Source: Stenotrophomonas sp. UBA2302
GTDB lineage: Bacteria > Pseudomonadota > Gammaproteobacteria > Xanthomonadales > Xanthomonadaceae
Assembly: GCA_002345545.1 (NCBI GenBank)
Contig: DDVW01000007.1
Span: 65,680-129,679, forward strand
Direction of reading: 5' to 3'
Length of the DNA: 64,000 bases
The stretch's first letter is position 1; every line of letters starts with the position of its first letter. This document shows, in pieces, positions 44,288-52,463 of this stretch. The position numbers were made by a program, and so were the translations under genes. The notes below the pieces were generated by a model. The model saw nothing but the letters and a program-made list of their open reading frames with translations, ran no database searches and was not told where the DNA came from.

Positions 44288-45661
44288 GTGGCCAGATCCC
44301 GAAATATCTTTCTTGATGAAGCACCCGCCGACCTGCTGAGCGCGGACCGCGACAGCATGCGTCCGCTTGCCGAACGCATGCGCCCGCGCACGCTGGATGA
44401 AATGGTCGGACAGAAGCGCCTGCTCGCCCCCAACACCGCCTTGCGGCGTGCAGTCGAGTCCGGCCGCGTGCATTCGATGGTGCTGTGGGGACCACCGGGT
44501 TGCGGCAAGACCACGCTGGCACTGCTGCTGGCGCAATATGCCGATGCCGAATTCCGTGCCATTTCAGCGGTACTGTCCGGCTTGCCGGACGTTCGCCAGG
44601 TGCTGGCCGAGGCTGCCCAGCGCTTTACCGAAGGCCGGCGCACGGTGCTGTTCGTCGATGAGGTGCACCGCTTCAACAAAGCGCAGCAGGACGCGTTCCT
44701 GCCGCATATCGAGCGCGGCACGATCATCTTTGTCGGCGCCACCACTGAAAACCCCTCGTTCGAGCTGAATTCGGCGCTGTTGTCACGCTGCCGCGTGCAT
44801 GTTCTCGAATCGGTCTCGCCAGAAGACGTCGTGGAAGCATTGCAGCGGGCGCTGGACGATGATGAGCGCGGGCTTGGCGGGCAGGGCATCCAGGTGTCGC
44901 CGGAGTCGTTGCTGGAAATCGCCCGCGCCGCCGATGGCGACGTGCGCCGCGCCCTGACCTTGCTGGAAATCGCCGCCGAGTTGGCCGAAGGCGAGGGTGG
45001 ACAGATCACCCCGGAAACCCTGCTGCAGGTGCTGGCCGATCGTACCCGCCGCTTCGACAAGAATGGGGAGCAGTTCTACGACCAGATTTCGGCCCTGCAC
45101 AAGTCGGTGCGCAGCTCCAATCCGGACGGTGCGATCTACTGGCTGGCGCGGATGCTCGACGGCGGCTGCGATCCGTCCTACCTGCTGCGGCGGCTGACCA
45201 TCATGGCGGTGGAGGATATCGGCCTGGCCGATCCCCGCGCCCTGGAGATGGCGATCAACGTCTGGACCGCCTATGACCGCATCGGCGCGCCGGAAGGGGA
45301 TATCGCGCTGTCGAATCTGGTCGTCTATCTGGCCAGCACGGCCAAGTCGAACGCCGCCTATTCGGCACTGAATGCCGCACGCGCCGATGTCCGCGAGCTC
45401 GGCACCTTGCCGGTGCCGATGCACCTGCGCAATGCGCCGACCCGCTTGATGAAAACGCTGGGCTACGGGCAGGGCTACCAGTACGACCACGACGTCGAAG
45501 GCGGCATCGCACTGGAGCAGACCGCATTTCCCGATGAAATGGGCGAACGCGTGTACTACCAGCCGGTCGAACGCGGCCTTGAAATCAAACTCAAGGAGAA
45601 GCTGGACCGGCTGCGGAGCGCGCGTGAACAGGCCCGCGCGCAGCGTGGCTCCGGCAGCTGA
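44288..45661 (+). CDS. rarA: Replication-associated recombination protein RarA (MgsA)
   Basis: 457 residues with a GTG start at 44288. AAA+ motor: LWGPPGCGKTTLA (Walker A), LFVDEVHRFNKAQQD (Walker B, sensor region), FELNSALLSRCRVH. The C-terminal tetramerisation domain is intact (GYQYDHDVEGG). It acts at stalled forks with SSB. It follows lolA by 31 bp. Confidence 0.96.
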   Translation: MARSRNIFLDEAPADLLSADRDSMRPLAERMRPRTLDEMVGQKRLLAPNTALRRAVESGRVHSMVLWGPPGCGKTTLALLLAQYADAEFRAISAVLSGLPDVRQVLAEAAQRFTEGRRTVLFVDEVHRFNKAQQDAFLPHIERGTIIFVGATTENPSFELNSALLSRCRVHVLESVSPEDVVEALQRALDDDERGLGGQGIQVSPESLLEIARAADGDVRRALTLLEIAAELAEGEGGQITPETLLQVLADRTRRFDKNGEQFYDQISALHKSVRSSNPDGAIYWLARMLDGGCDPSYLLRRLTIMAVEDIGLADPRALEMAINVWTAYDRIGAPEGDIALSNLVVYLASTAKSNAAYSALNAARADVRELGTLPVPMHLRNAPTRLMKTLGYGQGYQYDHDVEGGIALEQTAFPDEMGERVYYQPVERGLEIKLKEKLDRLRSAREQARAQRGSGS

Positions 45662-45697
45662 TGCGATACCACGGCCATCCGGTTGGAGATTGAGTGC

Positions 45698-46081
45698 ATG
45701 TGGCTTTCCTTTCTGGCGATCGGTGTCGGTGCAGCGCTGGGCGCCTGGTTGCGCTTCGGCCTGAGCCTGTGGCTGAACCCGATGGGTGGTTCTGTCCCGC
45801 TGGGCACACTGGCCGCCAACCTGCTGGGCGGATATGCGGTCGGCCTGTCACTGGCCTGGCTGGCGACGCGGCCGGACCTGGCTCCGGAATGGCGGCTTTT
45901 CATCATCACCGGACTGCTGGGCGGACTGACCACCTTTTCGACCTTCTCCGCCGAAGTGGTGGAACTGCTGCATCGCCAGCATTTCATCTGGGCACTTTCC
46001 ACCACCGGACTGAACCTGTTCGGCTCACTGGCGATGACCGCGCTGGGGTGGTGGACCTGGCATCTCCTCCGGGTTTCCTGA
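45698..46081 (+). CDS. crcB: Fluoride channel CrcB/Fluc
   Basis: 127 residues with four membrane helices. GLLGGLTTFSTFSAE carries the Phe box and the central Na+ site region, and the conserved Asn is in TLAANLLGGY. It exports fluoride. I see no fluoride riboswitch in the 36-bp gap after rarA. It may be co-transcribed with the glucokinase-like gene 79 bp downstream. Confidence 0.95.
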   Translation: MWLSFLAIGVGAALGAWLRFGLSLWLNPMGGSVPLGTLAANLLGGYAVGLSLAWLATRPDLAPEWRLFIITGLLGGLTTFSTFSAEVVELLHRQHFIWALSTTGLNLFGSLAMTALGWWTWHLLRVS

Positions 46082-46160
46082 TGCTTGCCGATGCCGCATC
46101 ATTTGTGACCCCCGCACCGACACACAACAGGATGGACATGCAGCAGAAGCGAGCGCAGGA

Positions 46161-47228
46161 ATGAGCAATCCTGTTGGCGGGAACATCCGGTCAAGCGGCA
46201 ATGAACCATCCGCGCCATCCAGAGGCACGGCGGTTCTTGGCGCCGACGTCGGCGGAACCTATGCCCGTCTGGGCTGGACGCGGGTCGAGCCGGGACAGCC
46301 GATCCGGATCCATGGATTGCGCAAATACGCCTGTGCCGACTATCCGGACCTGGCCGCGATCCTGCGCGACTACAGCCGCTGGCTGCAGCACGAGCAGGGC
46401 CCTGTGATACGGCATGCCGTGGTCGCCATTGCCGGTGTGCTCGATGGCGACGCGCTACTGAACTCCAACCTGGCCTGGCCGGTGTCGCTGTCGGCCACCC
46501 GTCGTGATGCCGCGCTGGAGCACTTGCAGCTGATCAACGATTTTGTCGCTGTCGCGCAGGCTTTGCCCCATGCCGATGCCAGTGCGCGTCATATTCTTCA
46601 TGGTGAAACCGGAAGCACACCGTATTCGCCTGCGGTAGTGCTGGGCCCCGGCACCGGGCTGGGGGTTGCCCTGCGTCTGGCTGATGGCGTGATGCCCAGC
46701 GAAGCCGGGCATGCCGCGCTTTCCGCTGGCACACCGGCGGAACAGGAAGTGCTGCGACTGCTTTCCCGCGGGAACGCGCACATCGACAACGAGGAAATCC
46801 TTTCCGGACCGGGGCTGGTGACACTCAGCAACTGCCTGTGCGAATTGCGCGGCCAGCCGCGCCGCTGGCAGACACCGGCGCAGGTGATCCAGTCGGCCCA
46901 GTCCGGAAACGACACGCTGGCAGCCGAAGCCGTCAGCATGTTCTGCGCCTGGCTCGGCAGCCTGGCCGGCGATCTGGCACTGACCTTCGGCGCGCGCTCG
47001 GTGTTCCTCACCGGGGGGATCGCCGGGCACCTGGCCCGTGAACTGGAGAGTGGCAACTTCCAGCAGCGCTTTCTGGCCAAGGGCGTCCTCGCACCGGCAC
47101 TGCAGAAAGTACCCGTGTGGCGTATCGACCACGGCCAGCTCGGTGTCCTCGGCGCCCTGGCATCCTATGCCGGAGATACGCTCCCGCCAGCGTCGGGCGA
47201 CAGCCAGACAGGAGCCTTGATGCCATGA
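46161..47228 (+). CDS. Glucokinase-family sugar kinase (second Glk paralogue)
   Basis: 355 residues. LGADVGGTYARLGW near residue 28 and VLGPGTGLGVALR are the ATP/sugar motifs of the Glk family. It differs clearly from the Glk in the Entner-Doudoroff operon. It overlaps the glycosylasparaginase gene by ATGA, so the substrate may be N-acetylglucosamine or another sugar released from glycoprotein. That is inference from neighbours. Confidence 0.87.
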   Translation: MSNPVGGNIRSSGNEPSAPSRGTAVLGADVGGTYARLGWTRVEPGQPIRIHGLRKYACADYPDLAAILRDYSRWLQHEQGPVIRHAVVAIAGVLDGDALLNSNLAWPVSLSATRRDAALEHLQLINDFVAVAQALPHADASARHILHGETGSTPYSPAVVLGPGTGLGVALRLADGVMPSEAGHAALSAGTPAEQEVLRLLSRGNAHIDNEEILSGPGLVTLSNCLCELRGQPRRWQTPAQVIQSAQSGNDTLAAEAVSMFCAWLGSLAGDLALTFGARSVFLTGGIAGHLARELESGNFQQRFLAKGVLAPALQKVPVWRIDHGQLGVLGALASYAGDTLPPASGDSQTGALMP

Positions 47229-48232
47229 GTACCCGTCGACAGTTCCTGCAGGCCTCCACATTGCTGGGAGCGCTGGGCAGCACCGCGCCCGGCCTGCTGG
47301 CCTCGCCACGGAACGGGCAGGGGGCGCGCGTGGTTTCCACCTGGGATTTCGGTGTCGGTGCCAACCAGGCGGCCTGGAATGTATTGGCCGGCGGCGGCAG
47401 CGCGCTGGATGCGGTGGAGGCCGGCGCCCGCTGGGCCGAAAGCGATCTGTGCAATTCCACCGTGGGCCATTGTGGCTACCCGGATCGCGATGGCGTGCTC
47501 AGCCTGGATGCCAGCATCATGGCCGGTGACGGCCGCTGTGGCTCGGTGGCGGCCATCGTCGACATCCTGCACCCGATCTCGGTGGCCCGTGCGGTGATGG
47601 AAAAGACCCCACATGTGATGCTGGTAGGCGAGGGCGCCCAGCAGTTTGCCGTGCAGCAGGGGCATGAACGCCGCAACCTGTTGACGCAGGAAGCAGAGCA
47701 AGCCTGGCGCCAGTGGTTGAAGACCGAGCACTATGCGCCGCAGATCAACGCCGAGCGCCGCGGCATTCCCGGCGACAAGGACAACCACGACACACTGGGC
47801 ATGATTGCCATCGACGCCAAGGGCGAGATGGCCGGTGCCTGCACCACCAGTGGCATGGCCTTCAAGATGCATGGGCGGGTCGGCGACAGCCCGATCATCG
47901 GCGCCGGCCTGTACGTGGACAACGAAGTCGGCGCGGCCACCGCCTCGGGCATGGGCGAAGAGATGATCCGCAATGCAGCCTCATTCCTGGTGGTGGAATT
48001 GATGCGCCAGGGACACTCGCCGACCGAGGCCTGCCAGGAAGCCATCCAGCGGGTCGTCCGCAAGCGCCCGGAGGCCAGCCGCACGCTGCAGGTCTGCTTC
48101 CTGGCAATGAACCGCAACGGCGAGGTCGGCGCCTATGCACTGCATCGCGGTTTTGTTTACGCCGTGTGCGACAGCCGCAAACAGGATGCGTTGCTGGATT
48201 CGGCTTCGGTATATGCCAGCACGCAGACATGA
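47225..48232 (+). CDS. N4-(beta-N-acetylglucosaminyl)-L-asparaginase
   Basis: 335 residues of the Ntn-hydrolase family. The N-terminus has a twin-arginine signal (STRRQFLQAS), so it is probably exported folded. Autocleavage would occur at the conserved HD-T in DNHDTLGMIAID; the new N-terminal Thr is the nucleophile. Other motifs: STVGHCGYPD and MHGRVGDSPIIGAG. It splits GlcNAc-Asn from glycopeptides. Overlaps couple it to a sugar kinase and to cutC. Confidence 0.92.
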   Translation: MSTRRQFLQASTLLGALGSTAPGLLASPRNGQGARVVSTWDFGVGANQAAWNVLAGGGSALDAVEAGARWAESDLCNSTVGHCGYPDRDGVLSLDASIMAGDGRCGSVAAIVDILHPISVARAVMEKTPHVMLVGEGAQQFAVQQGHERRNLLTQEAEQAWRQWLKTEHYAPQINAERRGIPGDKDNHDTLGMIAIDAKGEMAGACTTSGMAFKMHGRVGDSPIIGAGLYVDNEVGAATASGMGEEMIRNAASFLVVELMRQGHSPTEACQEAIQRVVRKRPEASRTLQVCFLAMNRNGEVGAYALHRGFVYAVCDSRKQDALLDSASVYASTQT

Positions 48233-48963
48233 GCTCCGGCTACCTGCTTGAAATCGCATGCAATTCGGCCACTTCCGCACTTGCCGCGCAGCAGGGCGGT
48301 GCCGCCCGTATCGAACTTTTCGAGAACCTGGAGCAAGGTGGCACCACGCCCTCATCCGGCACCATCCGCGTTGCCCGTGAGCACCTGCATATCCCGCTGT
48401 TCGTGCTGATCCGGCCACGCCCGGGTGATTTCCTCTACAGCGGGCTGGAAGTGGAAATCATGCTGCGCGACATTGAACACTGTCGGCACCTGGGCTGCGA
48501 TGGCGTGGTGATCGGTGCACTGACTGTCGATGGCGAAATCGACATGCCCGTATGCCGCGAACTGATTGCCGCCGCTGGGCCGATGGGCGTGACCTTCCAT
48601 CGCGCCTTCGACGCCACCCGCAATCTGCCAACCGCACTTGAGCAGATCGTCGAACTGGGAGCCCAGCGGATTCTGAGCTCAGGCGGACGGCAAAGCGCTG
48701 CCGAAGGTGTTCAAGTGCTGGCCTCGCTTGTCACCCAGGCCGGTCCCCGGATCAGCGTCATGGCTGGTGCCGGTCTGAATGCGGAAAACATCCAGGTCGT
48801 GGCCCGGCAAAGCGGATGCCGCGAACTGCATGCATCTGCGAAGACCACCCGCCATTCAAGCATGCGCCACCGCAATCCGGCACTGGTCGGGCTTGAGAGC
48901 GACTGGACGCAGTCGGATATGGAGCAGGTTGCGGGTCTGGTGTCCGCACTGAAAGTGGGCTGA
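48229..48963 (+). CDS. cutC: CutC family protein (TIM-barrel)
   Basis: 244 residues. LEIACNSATSALAAQQGGAARIELFENLEQGG at the N-terminus (given here as LEIACNS and RIELFENL) and VTFHRAFD in the barrel are CutC signatures. It was once called a copper homeostasis factor; the enzymatic role is unresolved. It overlaps the glycosylasparaginase stop by ATGA and ends at a terminator shared with the tRNA genes. In this operon a role in sugar handling is worth considering. Confidence 0.92.
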   Translation: MSSGYLLEIACNSATSALAAQQGGAARIELFENLEQGGTTPSSGTIRVAREHLHIPLFVLIRPRPGDFLYSGLEVEIMLRDIEHCRHLGCDGVVIGALTVDGEIDMPVCRELIAAAGPMGVTFHRAFDATRNLPTALEQIVELGAQRILSSGGRQSAAEGVQVLASLVTQAGPRISVMAGAGLNAENIQVVARQSGCRELHASAKTTRHSSMRHRNPALVGLESDWTQSDMEQVAGLVSALKVG

Positions 48964-49019
48964 GAAGAATCTGCCGCGGCACTTCACGTGGAGACAGCCG
49001 CAGAATAGGGACAGGTAAA

Positions 49020-49050
49020 GAAAAAGCCCTGATTTCTCAGGGCTTTTTTG
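49020..49050. terminator. Bidirectional terminator, cutC and tRNA unit 1
   Basis: Stem AAAAAGCCCTGA (49021-49032) / TCAGGGCTTTTT (49037-49048) with loop TTTC and T-runs on both strands. Confidence 0.9.
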
Positions 49051-49053
49051 AAA

Positions 49054-49129
49054 TGGCGTCCCCACGGGGATTCGAACCCCGGTCGCCACCGTGAAAGGGT
49101 GATGTCCTAGGCCTCTAGACGATGGGGAC
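49054..49129 (-). tRNA. tRNA-Glu (anticodon TTC), copy 1
   Basis: 76 nt with encoded CCA. Acceptor GTCCCCA pairs with TGGGGAC; the anticodon loop reads CTTTCAC with TTC; the T-arm is GGGGTTCGAATCCCC. It is second gene of unit 1 after tRNA-Ala. Confidence 0.96.
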
Positions 49130-49180
49130 GCGTATTTTGAAATCTCGGATTTTCGATCCGGACGGCCTAATGTCCGAATT

Positions 49181-49256
49181 TGGTGGAGCCAAGCGGGATC
49201 GAACCGCTGACCTCCTGCATGCCATGCAGGCGCTCTCCCAGCTGAGCTATGGCCCC
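49181..49256 (-). tRNA. tRNA-Ala (anticodon GGC), copy 1
   Basis: 76 nt with encoded CCA. It begins GGGGCCA; the anticodon stem is CCTGC/GCAGG with loop ATGGCAT, giving GGC. It is first gene of unit 1, 51 bp before tRNA-Glu. Confidence 0.96.
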
Positions 49257-49277
49257 GCGTTGTACTGCGAGCCCGCC

Positions 49278-49305
49278 ATTATAGCGGAATTCTGCTGGAT
49301 GGGAA
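49278..49305 (-). promoter_or_regulatory. Promoter of tRNA unit 1
   Basis: On the minus strand: TTCCCA (-35, 49300-49305), 16-bp spacer, perfect TATAAT (-10, 49278-49283), about 20 bp before the tRNA-Ala 5' end, with a GC-rich GGCGGGC discriminator typical of stringently controlled stable RNA promoters. Confidence 0.75.
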
Positions 49306-49349
49306 GAGGTTTATTTCCTTTTCCAACTCCTCAACAAAGGAGTCTTTCC

Positions 49350-49380
49350 AACAAAAAAGACCCGGTCGTCTGGGTCTTTG
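49350..49380 (-). terminator. Terminator of tRNA unit 2
   Basis: Stem AAAGACCC (49356-49363) / GGGTCTTT (49372-49379), followed on the minus strand by a run of Ts. It separates the two tRNA units. Confidence 0.8.
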
Positions 49381-49394
49381 TTTTACTTGATGAA

Positions 49395-49470
49395 TGGCGT
49401 CCCCACGGGGATTCGAACCCCGGTCGCCACCGTGAAAGGGTGATGTCCTAGGCCTCTAGACGATGGGGAC
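49395..49470 (-). tRNA. tRNA-Glu (anticodon TTC), copy 2
   Basis: 76 nt, identical in sequence to copy 1 as far as I can compare, including the CCA and anticodon TTC. It follows tRNA-Ala copy 2. Confidence 0.96.
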
Positions 49471-49523
49471 GCGTAAACTTCATCAAATTGTTCCGGCAAT
49501 CCAGACGGCCTAATGTCCGGATT

Positions 49524-49599
49524 TGGTGGAGCCAAGCGGGATCGAACCGCTGACCTCCTGCATGCCATGCAGGCGCTCTCCCAGCTGAGCTATGGCCCC
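49524..49599 (-). tRNA. tRNA-Ala (anticodon GGC), copy 2
   Basis: 76 nt, matching copy 1, anticodon GGC, encoded CCA. It is first gene of unit 2; the short flank toward tRNA-Glu is also nearly the same as in unit 1 (GACGGCCTAATGTCCG). Confidence 0.96.
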
Positions 49600-49617
49600 G
49601 ATGTTGCCGAGAACGAA

Positions 49618-49646
49618 ATGATAACGGGCCTTCATTTTTACCGCAA
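49618..49646 (-). promoter_or_regulatory. Promoter of tRNA unit 2
   Basis: On the minus strand: TTGCGG (-35, 49641-49646), exactly 17 bp, TATCAT (-10, 49618-49623), start expected about 10 bp before the tRNA-Ala 5' end. Confidence 0.75.
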
Positions 49647-49803
49647 GCGGTTTGTTGAAGATTTCATTGCGACCTAGGAAACCCGCATAAGCACCCGGCT
49701 GATCGGCGGCATTTCCTGACAGCAGGATGCAGATACGTCCCGCATTCCAGAAGCCGGGATTGCCATAGCCTTGCCTGTGTCACGAATGGAAGCGGAGGGG
49801 AAG

Positions 49804-50205
49804 ATGGCCATCGATCTGGTGTCGTTTGTACTTGCGCTGCAACTTGCGGGCGGGCAGCCCGTACAGCGGGTCTTCAAGTGCACGGATGCGGGAGTGGTCG
49901 CGTACCAGTCCACTCCTTGCCTGGGAACTCCAGCGGCTTCATGGGAAGTCGCCGCAATGGCGCATGACCCGGCGGTCGATCGGAACCTGGAGCAGCTGCG
50001 CGTCGAGTTGCGCGATCAATGGAATGCTTCGAGGAAAGCCTCGAGAGCGGTGGGAAGTCGACAGGGCCGCACCACGCGCCCGGGAGCGGATGCCTGCCAG
50101 CGAGCGCGAACGGGGAGGGACGCCGCTTTCAGGAAGGCGGGGCTCAGGCGGAGCTTTGCGCTTTCCAGTCGCTGGGACAATGCGGTCCACGATGCCTGCC
50201 GCTGA
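49804..50205 (+). CDS. DUF4124-like exported protein
   Basis: 133 residues from ATG 49804 (GGGGAAG lies just upstream); ATGs at 49771 and 49786 are less likely. A short hydrophobic N-terminus could be a signal. VFKCTDAGVVAYQSTPC is the DUF4124 core with its cysteine pair. The C-terminal tail (CQRARTGRDAAFRKAGLRR, then DACR) recurs in xanthomonad members. Function unknown. Confidence 0.65.
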   Translation: MAIDLVSFVLALQLAGGQPVQRVFKCTDAGVVAYQSTPCLGTPAASWEVAAMAHDPAVDRNLEQLRVELRDQWNASRKASRAVGSRQGRTTRPGADACQRARTGRDAAFRKAGLRRSFALSSRWDNAVHDACR

Positions 50206-50316
50206 GCTCGACAGTACAAGCCTCTGCACAGTCGGCATGATGTCTCGGCCCGTGCCGGAGCCTTCGGCGCCCAGGAATGTGTATCTGGCGACATGCGCCA
50301 CAAAAAAACACCGGGC

Positions 50317-50330
50317 TTGATCCAGATCAG
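50317..50330 (+). promoter_or_regulatory. FNR/Anr box upstream of HemN-like gene
   Basis: TTGAT-CCAG-ATCAG matches the TTGAT-N4-ATCAA consensus at nine of ten defined bases. Its centre (50323.5) predicts a class II start at about 50365, some 20 bp before the chosen ATG (50386). An FNR-type regulator gene lies 1.2 kb downstream. Confidence 0.72.
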
Positions 50331-50385
50331 GGAAACCGGGGAGGAACTTGCCGAGGATGTCACAAGGCCCGCCGGAATCGATGGA

Positions 50386-51570
50386 ATGGACGACACCTCA
50401 TTGCACAGCGCATTGCTGGAACAACCTGTCGATGTGCTTTTCCCGGCCGCGAGCCAGCTCAGCCCAGGCTTTGCCGAAGCCGGTTGGCGCGCGGCAATGC
50501 AGGCAAGCAACGAGCACCTCATTCCGCGCGGCCTCACACTCGGCTTCAAGGCTCCGCTGCATGGAGACATGGATGCCGAAGCGCTGCTTGATGCGCTGTT
50601 GATCTGCCTGCGCCTGAATGCGGCTGCATTGGCTGATGACCGCGAAGTGGCGGCGATGGTGCTGCAGCCCGGTATTGCCGAGCAGTTGCCCGCGCCATTG
50701 CTGGGGCGTCTGCTGGATGCGGTGCCGGAGCACCTGCGCATCATCGCGCGCCCGCAGGTCGAGGTCCGGGTGGACGCATCCACCCGGATCCAGCCGGAGG
50801 ATCTGCGCAGAATCGGCAGTACGCGCTTGACTGTGATCGATCGCGCCGGTGCTGCCGGCCCGCAACTGCTGGCCCGCGGGCAGAGAGCAGGGTACACAGC
50901 ATGCTACTACCAGCTCAGCCTTCCATTGCGCGATGACCCTGCATTCCTGGAGCGGATGGAATCGGTGCTTGCCTTGGCTCCGGAACGGATTCTCCTGCCG
51001 GCCCCCTGTGCGTCGACTCTTCAGGCGGTTGATCCCTCGGCATGGCTCCAGGCCTGGCGGCTGCTACAGGCTGCGGGATATCTGCCCTTGGGAGGCGATC
51101 ATTACCAGCGGCCGGGGTTGGAGCTGCCCGTGCGCAGTGGTGAGGGGCAGCGGTATTGCGACCTGCTGGGCGTGCCTCGCCGCGAGCGACATGATCTTCT
51201 CGGGATCGGCCCGGGAGCCTGCAGCCAGATCGGCAACGTCATCTGCCGTACCGAGCCGTCATCAGCACAGTGGCGCGATTGCCTGGCTGCCGGCCAACCG
51301 GGAGTGGCGGCCGGCTTGATTCTTTCCGAACAGGAATGCCTGGTTGACGAGGTGATACAGAGTCTGGCCTGTGATCATGCGCTGGATATGCGGGTATTCG
51401 AATGGCACAACGCTTTGCCGTTCGATGGTTGTTTCGAAGCTGCACTCGACCGTATTGCTCCTTTTATGCAGTGCGGCTGGGTGCGCCGTGAGGACAACCG
51501 GTTGCTGATCGAGAATGAAGGCCGGCTGCTGTGGCGTATAATTGCAGCGTGTTTCCTCCCAACTGCCTGA
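50386..51570 (+). CDS. HemN-like protein lacking the radical-SAM cluster motif
   Basis: 394 residues from ATG 50386; a frame opening at 50293 would include the FNR box and is rejected. Its C-terminal two-thirds align by eye with E. coli HemN: AGYLPLGGDHYQRP, DLLGIGPGACSQIGN, VIQSLACDHALDM and EGRLLWRIIAACF all match counterparts. But the segment that should hold CxxxCxxC and GGGTPT reads GLTLGFKAPLHGDMD, with no cysteine trio. HemN (about 457 residues) oxidises coproporphyrinogen III anaerobically; this protein cannot do that by the known mechanism. It overlaps the FNR-type promoter region downstream and may be a regulator, a haem-binding protein or a decaying gene. Confidence 0.75.
   Translation: MDDTSLHSALLEQPVDVLFPAASQLSPGFAEAGWRAAMQASNEHLIPRGLTLGFKAPLHGDMDAEALLDALLICLRLNAAALADDREVAAMVLQPGIAEQLPAPLLGRLLDAVPEHLRIIARPQVEVRVDASTRIQPEDLRRIGSTRLTVIDRAGAAGPQLLARGQRAGYTACYYQLSLPLRDDPAFLERMESVLALAPERILLPAPCASTLQAVDPSAWLQAWRLLQAAGYLPLGGDHYQRPGLELPVRSGEGQRYCDLLGVPRRERHDLLGIGPGACSQIGNVICRTEPSSAQWRDCLAAGQPGVAAGLILSEQECLVDEVIQSLACDHALDMRVFEWHNALPFDGCFEAALDRIAPFMQCGWVRREDNRLLIENEGRLLWRIIAACFLPTA
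51537..51542 (+). promoter_or_regulatory. -10 element for the FNR-type regulator gene
   Basis: Perfect TATAAT inside the 3' end of the HemN-like gene, 35 bp before the regulator ATG. No good -35 is visible, so regulated or extended recognition is possible. Confidence 0.4.
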
Positions 51571-51577
51571 ATCCCGC

Positions 51578-52351
51578 ATGACGCCTCCTGCCCGACCTCC
51601 GCGCGGCCCTTCGGGAAACACCACTCCGAATCCGGCTGCGGCAAATGATGGCGATGAGCTGAACTTCTGCAGCACCTGCGCGTTCTCCGATGCCTGTCGC
51701 TCCCAAGGCTACGGAGACAAGGGCGCACTCAGTGAGCTGCACGTGATGGTCGACCATGTCGGGCCTTACCATGCTGGCGACTACATCTTCAGGGCAGGTG
51801 AGCCATTTGATTCAATCGCGGCGGTGCGTGCCGGCATGGTCAAGACTTTCGTCGATGACAGCCTCGGCAACGAGCAGGTTCTGGGCTTCAGCCTGCCCGG
51901 GGAGGTGATCGGCCTCAATGCGATTCATGGCTCACGCTACCCGTGCAATGCCGCGGCGCTGGATACCGTGCATCTGTGCAGGATTTCCTTCCCGCGCATC
52001 AGCATGCTGGCCAGTCGCATGCCCGGGTTGCAGGCCAAACTCTTCAGCCTGTTGAGTGCCGAGATCGGCAAGGCCGCCATGCTGGCCGCCAACTACCGTA
52101 CCGAAGAGCGCATGGCCGCGTTCCTGCTGGATATCTCCAGCCGTTACGCGCGGCGCGGATTCTCCGCGAACCGCTTCAACCTGACCATGACACGCACTGA
52201 AATCGCCAACTACCTGCGGATGGCACCGGAAACGGCCAGTCGTGTGCTCAGGCGGCTGAGCGACGAAGAGGTCATCGCGGTCAAACAGCGTGAAATCCTG
52301 CTGTTGCAGCCGGAACGCCTGGCGCTGATGGCCGCCATCGACGATGCGTAA
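51578..52351 (+). CDS. fnr: FNR/Anr-type oxygen-sensing transcription regulator
   Basis: 257 residues from ATG 51578. The N-terminal cysteines CSTCAFSDAC (C-x2-C-x5-C) and a fourth in RYPCNAAAL match the [4Fe-4S] ligands of FNR. The cNMP-fold domain is followed by an HTH with MTRTEIANYLRMAPETASRVL, where the E-SR recognition pattern reads TTGAT half sites. It activates anaerobic genes when oxygen is absent. The box at 50317 is a likely local target. Confidence 0.95.
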   Translation: MTPPARPPRGPSGNTTPNPAAANDGDELNFCSTCAFSDACRSQGYGDKGALSELHVMVDHVGPYHAGDYIFRAGEPFDSIAAVRAGMVKTFVDDSLGNEQVLGFSLPGEVIGLNAIHGSRYPCNAAALDTVHLCRISFPRISMLASRMPGLQAKLFSLLSAEIGKAAMLAANYRTEERMAAFLLDISSRYARRGFSANRFNLTMTRTEIANYLRMAPETASRVLRRLSDEEVIAVKQREILLLQPERLALMAAIDDA

Positions 52352-52463
52352 GCGAACCGTCCAAGCATGACCTTTGCGGCTGGGCGGAAAGCCGTGCCAT
52401 CCATGTATTCAGCGTCGGGCCATGGCGTTTGAGCTCAGCAGCGGCGCATCGACCCGAGCTGCA

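Noticed and set aside
49054..49599. tRNA-Ala or tRNA-Glu as the insertion target of the P4-type integrase
   Set aside because: The integrase lies 5 kb away and no copy of a tRNA 3' end is found near it.
50293..50385. Longer start (50293) for the HemN-like gene
   Set aside because: It would place the FNR box inside the coding region, and the extra residues do not match HemN; the start at 50386 aligns with the HemN N-terminus.
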